From Alistipes sp. (GTDB lineage Bacteria > Bacteroidota > Bacteroidia > Bacteroidales > Rikenellaceae): a DNA stretch of 64,000 nucleotides. Where the stretch lies: positions 1 through 64,000 of the forward strand of contig JAFZFX010000022.1 in the NCBI GenBank assembly GCA_017555695.1. The letters run 5' to 3'. The position numbers and the translations under genes were made by a program. Positions within the stretch are counted from its first letter, which is position 1. Each line of letters begins with the position of its first letter. Under the pieces are notes generated by a model that saw only the letters and a list, made by a program, of their open reading frames with translations, was not told the origin of the DNA and did no database searches. Of the stretch, positions 26,562-35,151 are shown piece after piece.

Positions 26562-28821
26562 CGATGGCTATGCTTATCTGTTTGTACTCCTTGATTTTGC
26601 CCACCTCATCCAACTCCTGGCGCAGCAACTCACGGGCACGCGACATCGAGCGTCCACACTCTATCTTCAACATTATCTGCACTATCCACAATCCACGGAT
26701 GCGGTCAATCGGGGGTGTCATAGGGCCCATCACACGGCCGCCAAAACGACGGCGCAAACCCTCGGCCAGACGCGACGAACACTGCTTGAGAATGGTAGCA
26801 TCCTCGCCCTTCAGCGTAAGCCTCACAAGACGGCTATAGGGCGGATAGGCAAAGGCGTGACGCTCGTTCAATTCGCTGCGAGCCATAGCCTCGTAGTCGC
26901 CTCGTGCCACCCATCCGATGACGGGATTATCGGCCTCCGAAGTCTGTATCACCACCACTCCCTCCTTCTGTCTGCGACCTGCACGACCCGCCACCTGCGT
27001 CATCAGTTGGAAGGCTCGCTCCGAGGCCCTGAAGTCGGGTATAAACAACAGATTATCAGCATTGAGGATACCCACGACGGCCACATTATCGAAGTCAAAA
27101 CCCTTGGTTATCATCTGCGTACCGACCAATATATCGGTCTGCCCGCTGGCAAACTCGCCGATGATGCGGTTGTAGGCACTCTCTGAGGTGGAGGTATCGC
27201 GATCAAGACGCGCCACACGCGCATCGGGGAAGAGCGCCGCTATGGCCTCTTCAATCTTCTCCGTACCGAAGCCCATAGGCGTAAGGTCGGTGGTCTTGCA
27301 GTGGGGACAACTCTTCGGCACCTGCGCCGTATGCCCACAGTAGTGGCACTCCATACGGTCGGCGGCACGATGCCAAGTGAGGGTCACATTACAGTTCGGA
27401 CATCGCAGTGTCCACCCGCAGTCGGGGCAAGCCACAAAGGGCGAGAAGCCTCGCCTATTCTGGAACAACATCACCTGCTCACCCTGCTCCAACGCATCGG
27501 CAATGGCTCGTTGCAGAGCCGAATTGAAGTGGCTCTTTCGCTCGCCTCGTTTCACCGAGCGGATGGTGTCCGAAATGATTATTCGGGGTTGTACAGCTCC
27601 GCCATATCTCTCTTTTAGAGTGGAATAGCCATATTTTTCGCCCAAGGCATTGGCGTAACTCTCCAGCGAAGGTGTCGCACTGCCGAGCAGCGTAAATGCT
27701 CCATACATCGCCGAGAGCATTATGGCGCAGTCACGCCCCTGATAGCGAGGAGCGCTGTCGCTCTGCTTGTAGCTTGTGTCGTGCTCCTCGTCCACGATAA
27801 CCAACTGCAGATGGCGTGTCGGCAGGAACAGAGCCGAACGCGCTCCCACGATTAACTCTCCGCCGTGGCTCTGCGATTGGCGTATGTAGGTCTCGGTGCG
27901 TCGGCGGCTACCGAGCTTCGAGTGGTAGGCAGTCACACGGCTACCGAAGATGCGCTCCATTCGCTCGATGAGTTGCGAGGTGAGGGCAATCTCGGGCACC
28001 AGCATCAACACATCGCCACCTCGGGCGAGCGTACGGGCAATCATCGCCATATATATCTCGGTCTTACCCGAGCCTGTAACACCCTGCAAAAGATGGACGC
28101 CACGCCCCGTCTCCTCCGAGATCACAATCTCTTCAAACACACGCTGTTGCGAAGAAGTAAGCGCAGGCGTAACAAATGCTACCTCGGCGTGTTGCTCGAC
28201 CTCACGCTCGCGCTGCTCGACGGTGATATAGCCCGCCTTCTTCAGCGCCAACAACATCGAACTGTCGCACTCCAACAGTCGGCGGGGAATCTCGCCTTCG
28301 CTATTCTTCAGTTTTTCATCAAACGCCGCTATCTGCTCCAGCACCTCCCTACGGCGTGGCGCTCGGCGCGCTATGCGCTCACACTCCGCCGAGAGAGCCT
28401 CTCCGTCGAGCCACCTCTCCGTGAGTGCCACATAGGGCTCGGTGCGGGGGCGGAACTCCATCGAGCGAAACTCCTCATCGGATGAAGCCTTGGGCTTGGC
28501 CAGCGACGGCAACGCCATACGCATCACCTCGCCAATCGTACACATATAGTAGTCCGCGAGCCACTCCCAAAATTTTATTTGCTTGTCATCGAGCAACGGA
28601 TGGTCGTATAGCCTATGGTCGATGGGCTTGATGCGCTTGACCTGGGGCGGGTTGTCGTGCAGACGCCACACGATACCCGTATAGAAGTTTCGTCGGCCGA
28701 ACTGCACAGCCACAGCATCGCCCTCCCGCAACTCCATACCCTCGGGCACGGCGAAGCAGTAGGCGGGTTGCGCCAGCGGCAATACTATGTCGGCAAAACG
28801 ATTCATACGATAACTATCCAT
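26545..28821 (-). CDS. priA: Primosomal protein N' (replication restart helicase PriA)
   Basis: A 758-residue superfamily 2 helicase that reloads the replisome at stalled forks. It has an N-terminal DNA-binding domain, Walker A GVTGSGKTEIYMAM (about residue 245), DEEHDTSYKQ (motif II), and the zinc-binding cluster CPDCGWTLRCPNCNVT...CHYCG...CPHC between the helicase lobes, followed by helicase motifs VGTQMITKGFDF and QVAGRAGR. ATG at 28821 or, five codons later, 28806 (MNRFADIVLPLAQP) could be the start; the second fits the family better. A long imperfect inverted repeat lies directly upstream. Confidence 0.96.
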   Translation of the reverse strand: MDSYRMNRFADIVLPLAQPAYCFAVPEGMELREGDAVAVQFGRRNFYTGIVWRLHDNPPQVKRIKPIDHRLYDHPLLDDKQIKFWEWLADYYMCTIGEVMRMALPSLAKPKASSDEEFRSMEFRPRTEPYVALTERWLDGEALSAECERIARRAPRRREVLEQIAAFDEKLKNSEGEIPRRLLECDSSMLLALKKAGYITVEQREREVEQHAEVAFVTPALTSSQQRVFEEIVISEETGRGVHLLQGVTGSGKTEIYMAMIARTLARGGDVLMLVPEIALTSQLIERMERIFGSRVTAYHSKLGSRRRTETYIRQSQSHGGELIVGARSALFLPTRHLQLVIVDEEHDTSYKQSDSAPRYQGRDCAIMLSAMYGAFTLLGSATPSLESYANALGEKYGYSTLKERYGGAVQPRIIISDTIRSVKRGERKSHFNSALQRAIADALEQGEQVMLFQNRRGFSPFVACPDCGWTLRCPNCNVTLTWHRAADRMECHYCGHTAQVPKSCPHCKTTDLTPMGFGTEKIEEAIAALFPDARVARLDRDTSTSESAYNRIIGEFASGQTDILVGTQMITKGFDFDNVAVVGILNADNLLFIPDFRASERAFQLMTQVAGRAGRRQKEGVVVIQTSEADNPVIGWVARGDYEAMARSELNERHAFAYPPYSRLVRLTLKGEDATILKQCSSRLAEGLRRRFGGRVMGPMTPPIDRIRGLWIVQIMLKIECGRSMSRARELLRQELDEVGKIKEYKQISIAIDVDAQ

Positions 28822-28822
28822 C

Positions 28823-28913
28823 TGTCATTCCGAAGGAGCGAAGCGACTGTGGGAATCTCCTCGCCTCAATGCAGGAGATTGCCGCGTCGAGCAAAGCCCT
28901 CCTCGCAATGACA
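28823..28913. repeat. Imperfect palindromic pair of the GTCATT-GCGAGGAG dispersed repeat
   Basis: TGTCATTCCGAAGGAGCGAA through GGGAATCTCCT (28823 to about 28862) is matched in inverse orientation by AGGAGATTGCCGCGTCGAGC through CTCGCAATGACA (about 28873-28913). The arms are some 40 bases with mismatches and a central spacer of about 10. This type of repeat is scattered in many bacterial genomes. Related single arms occur here at 31139-31173, 62573-62605 and 62699-62732. It would fold into a long hairpin in the priA leader. Confidence 0.7.
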
Positions 28914-29024
28914 CATATTTACTACATCACGACATCAAAGCGCGGAATGTCGATTTTATTTTTTCAAAGGTACAAAATTTATAAGAAAAATGGCGGCAAT
29001 CCCATTTTTTCGTGCCAAAATCAC

Positions 29025-29032
29025 TACTTTTG
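29025..29032 (+). promoter_or_regulatory. -7 box of the radical-SAM gene
   Basis: TACTTTTG fits TAnnTTTG and gives a leader of about 25 bases before the start at 29064. Confidence 0.45.
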
Positions 29033-29063
29033 TAGTTACGCAAAACCAGACAAAGATATTACG

Positions 29064-30032
29064 ATGCACTACCCGTGGGGCGATAACAGACGATTCTACT
29101 CCTACGCCGCTTACTTCAAGCGCGTGTTTGGCCACCGCCAGCAGAAGGTGACCGTCAATGCGGGCTTCACCTGCCCCAATCGCGACGGCCTGATATCTGA
29201 GGGAGGATGCTCGTTCTGCGACAATGCCGCCTTCACCCCGTCGTACTGCACCCCCGAAAAGAGCATCACACAACAGATTGACGAAGGCATAGAGTTCCAC
29301 CGTCGCCGTTATCGCACGGCACAGCAGTATCTGGCATACTTTCAGTCATACTCAAACACTTACGCCCCACTGGAGCGACTTATGGAGTGCTACAACGAGG
29401 CCCTTGCCCACCCCGAAGTGGCAGGTATAGTGGTGGGTACACGCCCCGACTGCGTGGATGAGCAGAAGTTGGATTACTTCGCCTCGCTGGCCCGCGAAAA
29501 GTATGTGAGCATAGAGTATGGCGTAGAGTCGTGCTACGACGAAACACTGCGGCGCATCAACCGAGGCCACGACTTCGCCACCGCCGAGAGAGCCATACGC
29601 CTGACGGCCGAGCGCGGCATACACTGCGGAGCGCACTTCATCCTGGGTCTGCCTGGCGAGAGTGACGAGATGCTGATTGAGCAGACCGCCAAAATCAACT
29701 CGCTGCCCATCTCCTCGATAAAGTTCCACCAGCTGCAGCTCTTCCGTGGCACGCCTCTGGCTCGCGAGTACGATGAACACCCCGAGCGATTCCGCTTCTG
29801 GAACATCGACGAGTACATAGACCTCTTCGTCGAGATTCTGCGCCGACTGCGCCCCGACATCGTCATCGAACGCTTTGCAGGCGAGGCTCCACCGCGCTAC
29901 CACCACACCAAAGGTTGGGGTTTGATACGCAACGAGGAGTTATTGGCTATGCTCGACAGAAGATTGGAGGAAAAAGATGTACATCAAGGCGATATTTTTA
30001 ATATCTTTGCGCCCGAGGAGCGTACGCTCTAA
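29064..30032 (+). CDS. Radical SAM protein, YhcC/TIGR01212-like
   Basis: A 322-residue protein. The cluster-binding cysteines are in TCPNRDGLISEGGCSFC (spacing CX11CX2C), a signature of the TIGR01212 group rather than the common CX3CX2C. Later blocks such as VGTRPDCVD, YGVESCYDETLRRINRGHD and HFILGLPGESDEMLIEQ are typical radical-SAM beta-barrel elements. The biochemical role of YhcC proteins is unsettled. The start at 29064 is chosen from the promoter position and homology-like N-terminus (MHYPWGDNRRFYSYAAYFK). The frame is open upstream, but that part lies in repeat and promoter DNA. The YitT-type gene follows 39 bases later. Confidence 0.85.
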   Translation: MHYPWGDNRRFYSYAAYFKRVFGHRQQKVTVNAGFTCPNRDGLISEGGCSFCDNAAFTPSYCTPEKSITQQIDEGIEFHRRRYRTAQQYLAYFQSYSNTYAPLERLMECYNEALAHPEVAGIVVGTRPDCVDEQKLDYFASLAREKYVSIEYGVESCYDETLRRINRGHDFATAERAIRLTAERGIHCGAHFILGLPGESDEMLIEQTAKINSLPISSIKFHQLQLFRGTPLAREYDEHPERFRFWNIDEYIDLFVEILRRLRPDIVIERFAGEAPPRYHHTKGWGLIRNEELLAMLDRRLEEKDVHQGDIFNIFAPEERTL

Positions 30033-30071
30033 CAAAACAGATTGATTAGATTACACAGTAGTATAGAAATT

Positions 30072-30980
30072 ATGAAGCTTTCAATGTCTAAATTCGCTAC
30101 CGGCATCAAGGAGTACCTCGTTATGACTCTGGGTATGTTTATGTATGCCTTCGGATGGGTAGCCTGCGTGATTCCAGCAGGAGGTATGGGTGGCGGCGCA
30201 ACAGGACTCTCGATGTTGCTCAACGCCGTGTTCCCCTCGATTACGATGGGTACATTTGTATTTATCATCAATGTCCTGCTGCTGATTGTGGCTGGATTTA
30301 TCGTGGGATGGAACTTCGGCATCAAGACCATCTACTGCATCATCGTGCTTTCGATTGCGATGGATGCGTGGGGTTATATCCTACCGCCAAATATCCTCGT
30401 AGAGTACACACAAAACATTGATTCTCACAATATTCTATTAATCATCCTGGGTGCAGTCATCGCAGGTTCGGGCGTTGCCGTATGCTTCAGTCAGGGCGGC
30501 TCGACAGGCGGTACGGACATCGTGGCGATGATTATCAACAAGTACAAGACCATCAGCTACGGCAAGATTGTCATCTCGAGCGACTTCTTCATCATCGGCT
30601 GCTCAATCTTCGTAGCCAGCGACATCGCAACGGGTATTGCCACCATCATCTACGGTTACATTATGATTGCCGTATATGGCTACACCGTGGACCTGATTCA
30701 GTCGGGAAGCCAGCAGTCGAGCCAGATATTCATCATCAGCCCCAAGTATCAGCTCATAGCCGATGTGATCAACAACGACGCCCGCCGTGGCGTAACCGTC
30801 ATCGATGGCACAGGCTGGTACACCAAGAAGGAGGCCAAGATTGTGATGGTTGTATGCCGCAAGCGCGACGCATCGATGATTCTCAAGTTGGTGCGTACAA
30901 TCGACGCCGACGCCTTCATCACAATGGGTTCAGTAATGGGTGTTTACGGCCAGGGCTTCGAGGCTTTGAGCAAAATTTAA
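30072..30980 (+). CDS. YitT family membrane protein (DUF161/DUF2179)
   Basis: A 302-residue protein. Five or so transmembrane helices make up the first two thirds, with the repeated glycine-rich elements IPAGGMGGGATGLSMLLN and FSQGGSTGGTDIVAMIINKY typical of DUF161. The C-terminal cytoplasmic DUF2179 domain contains the RRGVTVIDGTGWYTKKE segment and ends with FITMGSVMGVYGQGFE. The molecular function of the family is not known; transport has been suggested. It is likely cotranscribed with the preceding radical-SAM gene and ends at the terminator at 31033-31069. Confidence 0.88.
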   Translation: MKLSMSKFATGIKEYLVMTLGMFMYAFGWVACVIPAGGMGGGATGLSMLLNAVFPSITMGTFVFIINVLLLIVAGFIVGWNFGIKTIYCIIVLSIAMDAWGYILPPNILVEYTQNIDSHNILLIILGAVIAGSGVAVCFSQGGSTGGTDIVAMIINKYKTISYGKIVISSDFFIIGCSIFVASDIATGIATIIYGYIMIAVYGYTVDLIQSGSQQSSQIFIISPKYQLIADVINNDARRGVTVIDGTGWYTKKEAKIVMVVCRKRDASMILKLVRTIDADAFITMGSVMGVYGQGFEALSKI

Positions 30981-31032
30981 CCCACTCCCACATAGCGGCA
31001 GGGCCCAAACTCTGTCGTCCCAACAAAGGCTT

Positions 31033-31069
31033 ACCGCCCCACTCCTCACAAGGTCTGGGGCGGTTTTTT
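31033..31069 (+). terminator. Rho-independent terminator after the YitT-family gene
   Basis: ACCGCCCC (31033-31040) pairs with GGGGCGGT (31057-31064), followed by a T-run. Confidence 0.85.
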
Positions 31070-31070
31070 A

Positions 31071-31138
31071 ATTCAAAATTTTCATTAAGAGAGGAAGCTT
31101 CTCTTGCTAATGAAAAGTGTCCAACATCTATAGGTAGG
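31071..31138. repeat. Left copy of a small palindromic repeat module
   Basis: Begins ATTCAAAATTTTCATTAAG and ends near GTGTCC...TAGGTAGG. TTCATTA (31081-31087) and TAATGAA (31108-31114) are inverse partners, and between them AAGAGA/TCTCTT surround the palindrome GAAGCTTC. A diverged sister copy lies at about 62491-62556, and shorter direct copies follow both 205-base core elements. Confidence 0.6.
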
Positions 31139-31173
31139 AGATTACCACGAGCCTAACGGCTCTCGTAATGACA
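31139..31173. repeat. Arm of the GTCATT-type dispersed repeat
   Basis: GATTACCACGAGCCTAACGG through CTCGTAATGACA, with internal hairpin GAGCC/GGCTC. It is the inverse complement of the copy at 62573-62605. Confidence 0.6.
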
Positions 31174-31182
31174 AATTTCTGT

Positions 31183-31385
31183 GGTGCGCAGCCCAACCGC
31201 GGCAGGCAAGTTTTCGGACAAAGGGCGGTGCGCAGACGGAGGGTTAAGAAACGGATAACTTTTCACGCAGTAAAAGCGCGTAGGCGTCCGTTTTACCGAC
31301 GGCAAGCACCGACCCCGAAAACTTGTCACCGCGCAGGTTTTGGCCCTACCTTTTGCCTGCCAAAAGGTAGGACACCTAAGGTGTC
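31183..31385. repeat. Copy A of a 205-base structured dispersed element
   Basis: It shares most positions with 62831-63036. CAAGTTTTCGG (31207-31217) and CCGAAAACTTG (31315-31325) are a perfect 11-bp inverted repeat enclosing about 97 bases, which themselves contain AAACGGA/TCCGTTT. Two hairpins follow. CCTACCTTTTG/CAAAAGGTAGG (31345-31371) has 11 bp, and GACACC/GGTGTC (31371-31385) has 6 bp. In copy B these stems have different sequence but still pair. An arginine-rich frame runs through it but is not conserved like a protein. Confidence 0.75.
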
Positions 31386-31388
31386 TTT

Positions 31389-31461
31389 TATAGTGAGAAT
31401 CCTTATCTCGCTAATCAAACCTATCCCACAGCCGTATAACGCAAATCATCCTCATTCCACA
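31389..31461. repeat. Right copy of the small repeat module
   Basis: TAGTGAGAATCCTTATCTCG with CTAATC and, later, CCCACAGCCGTAT. It is a direct, shortened copy of the module to the left of the core element and matches 63040-63090. The remainder of this 565-base spacer up to 31474 shows nothing further. Confidence 0.5.
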
Positions 31462-31474
31462 ACTGCACAACCCG

Positions 31475-31510
31475 CAAAAAAACGCCGCATCTCGTTTGAG
31501 ACGCGGCGTC
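31475..31510 (-). terminator. Rho-independent terminator of the C1 peptidase gene
   Basis: On the minus strand ACGCCGC (from 31507) and GCGGCGT (to 31482), extended by GTCTC/GAGAT pairs, form a 12-position stem with one mismatch, followed by T7. Confidence 0.85.
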
Positions 31511-31545
31511 TGCCCTTACGGGCTATTGAAACCTAATACTAAAGT

Positions 31546-32724
31546 TTATTTCAAACCGAGCTTCTTAAGAATCTCCTTGGGTACATACTTCTTATTGACC
31601 ATAATGTCCATAGTCTTGTACTCAACGAAGGGACGAGAGAAGTAGTAGAAGCCCTTGTAGGGACCGCTCTCACCCCAAGAGTTCTGCACCTTGTAGAAGG
31701 GGTTGCCCTTCTGGTCAGTAGCAGTACCTACGATAACCATACCGTGGTCATCAGTTGTCTGGTAGTTATCGTAAGCCTCCTGGCGCATCTCCTGTGTGAT
31801 AGTCTTCTCCTTCATCGGACCCTCGAGGTTGTTAATCATAGCCTGCTTCTCAGCATCTGTGAGCTTACCCCAACGCTCTGCGTCAGAACCGATTGAGTTC
31901 TTCTCAACCTCCTCGGGAATAACACCGATAGCCTTTGTGCGGCTAAAGCCCTTCTCGCTAACATCAGTACCCCAAGCGATGGGACGACCAGCCTCCAACA
32001 CTGCATCCAATGTCTGCATCATCTCGCCAACGGGGAGGTTATACATCGAGTGCCACATCCAGTTGTCGGGCACCTCAAGGATGAATGTTGAGTAGAAGGG
32101 GTGGTGAGTGTATGATGAAATCTCGATATAATCCTCCATCTTGATAGGCAATGACTCTGCGAATGACTTGGGAGTGTACTCCTTGCCATTGTAAGTGAAG
32201 GTCTCGGGACGCTTACCGAAGTATGTATCGAGGATAGCGTTCAAACCATCCTGCCATACGGGAGTGAGCTTGCCGTTGCCGTTCTTGACGATAGCCTCAA
32301 CATAAGCCAACAAAACATTGTCAATCTCGCTGAACTCAGGCAACTCTGTACCATAGTTCTGGCCAGTGTAAACCTCGCGGGGAACGATGCCATACTTGGC
32401 AATCATCTCTGTAACATCGTGAGCAGCACCACCTACGGCGAAGTTCAAGTTACCGTGCAGGCGAACATACTTCACAGCCTTATCAAAGTAAGCGTGGCGT
32501 ACAACCCACATCTGTGAGAGTGTAACCTGGTCGCCACCCTCGGCCAAAATCTCCTCCTCAAGGTATGAGAGAGTAGAGAAGCACCAGCAGGTACCGCTAC
32601 GATACTGGTTTGTGATGGGCACGGTCTTCACCACCTTACCGTCGGTGAACTTGTAACCCTCCTGTGCTGTAGCAGCTGCGCAAAAACCGAGCGCCAAGGC
32701 TGCCAAAACAAAAAGTTTCTTCAT
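31546..32724 (-). CDS. Exported C1 family cysteine peptidase (bleomycin hydrolase/PepC-like)
   Basis: A 392-residue protein with a signal peptide (MKKLFVLAALALGFCAAATAQ) and a papain-type fold. The catalytic Cys is in RSGTCWCFSTLSY (about residue 47), and the His and Asn are in DDHGMVIVG and KVQNSWGESG near the C-terminus. Bleomycin hydrolase/PepC enzymes are normally cytoplasmic aminopeptidases, so the exported form probably degrades peptides in the periplasm. Codon choice here leans to the restricted GGT/GCT/GTT/CGC-type set seen in highly expressed genes. It starts 32 bases after topA and ends at a strong terminator. Confidence 0.85.
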   Translation of the reverse strand: MKKLFVLAALALGFCAAATAQEGYKFTDGKVVKTVPITNQYRSGTCWCFSTLSYLEEEILAEGGDQVTLSQMWVVRHAYFDKAVKYVRLHGNLNFAVGGAAHDVTEMIAKYGIVPREVYTGQNYGTELPEFSEIDNVLLAYVEAIVKNGNGKLTPVWQDGLNAILDTYFGKRPETFTYNGKEYTPKSFAESLPIKMEDYIEISSYTHHPFYSTFILEVPDNWMWHSMYNLPVGEMMQTLDAVLEAGRPIAWGTDVSEKGFSRTKAIGVIPEEVEKNSIGSDAERWGKLTDAEKQAMINNLEGPMKEKTITQEMRQEAYDNYQTTDDHGMVIVGTATDQKGNPFYKVQNSWGESGPYKGFYYFSRPFVEYKTMDIMVNKKYVPKEILKKLGLK

Positions 32725-32756
32725 AGTTGTAAGTTTTATTTGATTAATAGTTTTCT

Positions 32757-35078
32757 TTATCTCTTCTTCTTTGCGGGAGCCTTGGGCGCGCTAACCACGC
32801 TTACACACTCCTCGTATGTCATTGTCTCGGCCTTACGGTTGTGGGGCAGACGGTAGTTCTTGCCCTTGTAGGCGATGTAGGCGCCATAGCGACCGTTCTT
32901 GATGACCATATCGCTATCCTCCTCAAAGGTCTTCAGAGGTGCTGCCGCAGCGGCTGCCTGCACCTTGCTCTGCTCCAACAACTCGATAGCGCGCTCGTAC
33001 TGGATAGTGTAGGGGTCGTCGGTCTTGGCGAGTGAAGCGAATGTGTTGCCGTAGCGAACATACGCACCAAAGCGGCCGATGCCGACCATCAAATCCTGAC
33101 CCTCGTACTTACCCAAGTTGCGAGGCAGAGCGAAGAGCTCCAACGCCTCCTCCAGCGTGATTGACTCAATGAGCTGACCCTTCTTCAGCGAGGCGTAGCG
33201 GTTCTTGCCCTCCTCGTCGGTCTCAATCTCGACCATCGGGCCGTAGCGACCGATGCGGGCCTTCACCAACTTGCCGGTCTCGGGGTCGGTACCGAGTACT
33301 CTTATCTGGTTATTCTTGTCAGTCTGTGTTGTTATGGCCTTATCTACCAACTCGTGGAAGGGCGAGTAGAAACCTACAATCATATCCTTCCAGGTAATCT
33401 GTCCCTCGGCGATGCGGTCAAACTCCTTCTCTACGCTAGCCGTAAAGTTGTAGTCCATAATCTGCTCGAACTGTGACTCGAGGTAGTCGTTCACCACCAT
33501 ACCTATGTCTGTCGGAGCCAGACGGTTCTTCTCCTTGCCATAGCTCTCGATCATACTCTTCTCGATAATCTTGCCCGAAGATGAGAGTGTGAGGGCTGTG
33601 TACTGACGCTTCTGCGCCTCGCGGTTCTGCTTAACCACATATCCGCGGTTGATGATTGTAGTGATTGTCGGGGCGTAAGTTGAAGGACGGCCAATACCCA
33701 ACTCCTCCATACGCTTAACGAGTGACGCCTCATTGTAGCGGGCGGGAGCCATCGAAAAACGCTCCGTAGCCACAATCTGCGATGCCTGCACCTGGGTGCC
33801 GACACTCATCTTGGGCAGGATAGCCTCGCTGCTCTCCGTAGCGGCATCCTCGTCCACAGACTCAGAGTAGAGACGGAGGAATCCGTCGAAACGAACAACC
33901 TCACCCGTAGCCACATACTGCCACTGTGAGCCCGCCATATCGATGGCGATTGTCGAGCGCTCGACATCAGCTGCCACCATCTGCGATGCCACCGTACGCT
34001 TCCAAATCAACTCATAGAGTCGCTTCTCGGCCGATGTACCCTCAATCTGCTGGCGGTCGATATATGATGGGCGAATGGCCTCGTGAGCCTCCTGTGCGCC
34101 CTTGGTCTTTGTCTTATAGTTATGAGCGGCAGAGTACTTCTCGCCGAAGAGGTTGCAAATCTCGGTCTTACACTGTGCGATAGCCTGTGCCGACAGGTTC
34201 ACCGAGTCGGTACGCATATAGGTGATAAGACCCTGCTCGTAGAGGCGCTGTGCAACCGACATTGTCTGTGCAACCGACATACCCAACTTGCGGCCAGCCT
34301 CCTGCTGCAGAGTAGATGTAGTGAAGGGGGCTGCGGGGTAACGCTTCGTGGGCTTCTCCTCCGACTTGGCCACCGTGAACTTGGCATTCACACAGCTCTG
34401 CAAGAAAGCCTCGGCCTCGGCCTGAGTATCGAAGCGGTGCTGCAGCTCGGCCTTGAAGAGGCTCTTCTCCTTATCGCCAGCCACATAGAACTGCGCCACA
34501 ACGCGGAAGTAGGGCGTAGAGTTGAAGGCGATAATCTCGCGCTCGCGCTCGACGATGAGTCTTACGGCCACACTCTGCACACGACCAGCCGAGAGGGCGG
34601 GCTTCACCTTCTTCCAGAGTACGGGCGAGAGCTCAAAACCCACAATACGGTCCAACACGCGGCGTGCCTGCTGGGCATTCACCAGATTCATATCGATGGT
34701 ACGAGGCGACTCGATAGCGTTCAGAATCGCGCTCTTGGTAATCTCGTGGAAAACAATGCGCTTGGTCTTGTCGATAGGCAAATCCAACACCTCGGCCAAG
34801 TGCCAGGCGATGGCCTCTCCCTCGCGGTCCTCATCGGATGCCAACCACACGGTCTCAACCTGCTTCGAGAGCTTCGAGAGCTCCTCTACCACACGCTTCT
34901 TATCATCAAGAACCTCATAGCTGGGTGAGAAGCTATTATCTATCTTTACACCGAGTCCCTTCTTCGACAGGTCGCGGATATGGCCAAAGCTTGACTTGAC
35001 CACATAATCCTTACCCAAAAACTTTTCGATGGTCTTTGCCTTCGCGGGGGACTCTACAATAACTAAATTCTGTTGCAT
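32757..35078 (-). CDS. topA: DNA topoisomerase I
   Basis: A 773-residue type IA topoisomerase that relaxes negative supercoils. It opens with the Toprim domain (LVIVESPAKAKTIEKFLG, later ASDEDREGEAIAWHL with the acidic metal triad). The active-site Tyr is in LITYMRTDSVNLS (about residue 290). The C-terminus has topoisomerase C-terminal repeats (e.g. ARIGRYGPMVEI, VGIGRFGAYVRYG, IKNGRYGAYIAYKGKNYRLP) in place of Cys4 zinc fingers, and a lysine-rich end (APAKKKR). This domain plan is typical for Bacteroidota. Confidence 0.97.
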   Translation of the reverse strand: MQQNLVIVESPAKAKTIEKFLGKDYVVKSSFGHIRDLSKKGLGVKIDNSFSPSYEVLDDKKRVVEELSKLSKQVETVWLASDEDREGEAIAWHLAEVLDLPIDKTKRIVFHEITKSAILNAIESPRTIDMNLVNAQQARRVLDRIVGFELSPVLWKKVKPALSAGRVQSVAVRLIVEREREIIAFNSTPYFRVVAQFYVAGDKEKSLFKAELQHRFDTQAEAEAFLQSCVNAKFTVAKSEEKPTKRYPAAPFTTSTLQQEAGRKLGMSVAQTMSVAQRLYEQGLITYMRTDSVNLSAQAIAQCKTEICNLFGEKYSAAHNYKTKTKGAQEAHEAIRPSYIDRQQIEGTSAEKRLYELIWKRTVASQMVAADVERSTIAIDMAGSQWQYVATGEVVRFDGFLRLYSESVDEDAATESSEAILPKMSVGTQVQASQIVATERFSMAPARYNEASLVKRMEELGIGRPSTYAPTITTIINRGYVVKQNREAQKRQYTALTLSSSGKIIEKSMIESYGKEKNRLAPTDIGMVVNDYLESQFEQIMDYNFTASVEKEFDRIAEGQITWKDMIVGFYSPFHELVDKAITTQTDKNNQIRVLGTDPETGKLVKARIGRYGPMVEIETDEEGKNRYASLKKGQLIESITLEEALELFALPRNLGKYEGQDLMVGIGRFGAYVRYGNTFASLAKTDDPYTIQYERAIELLEQSKVQAAAAAAPLKTFEEDSDMVIKNGRYGAYIAYKGKNYRLPHNRKAETMTYEECVSVVSAPKAPAKKKR

Positions 35079-35096
35079 CTGCTTTACTCTTCAATA

Positions 35097-35132
35097 CGAC
35101 AAAAACCTAAGCACTATGACTTAGGTTTGTCG
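35097..35132 (-). terminator. Hairpin terminator between the DUF4270 gene and topA
   Basis: ACCTAAG (35105-35111) pairs with CTTAGGT (35120-35126), extended by CGACAAA/TTTGTCG with a small bulge. On the minus strand the 3' side runs into TTTTTG. Confidence 0.65.
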
Positions 35133-35151
35133 AGGTATTACTCATTTTAGT

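Noticed and set aside
31168..31536. Arginine-rich reading frame (GRQVFG...RRRRVKKR...) in the first structured element
   Set aside because: It follows the dispersed element exactly. Differences from the second copy are mostly amino-acid changing while hairpin stems are compensated, so structure and not protein is conserved.
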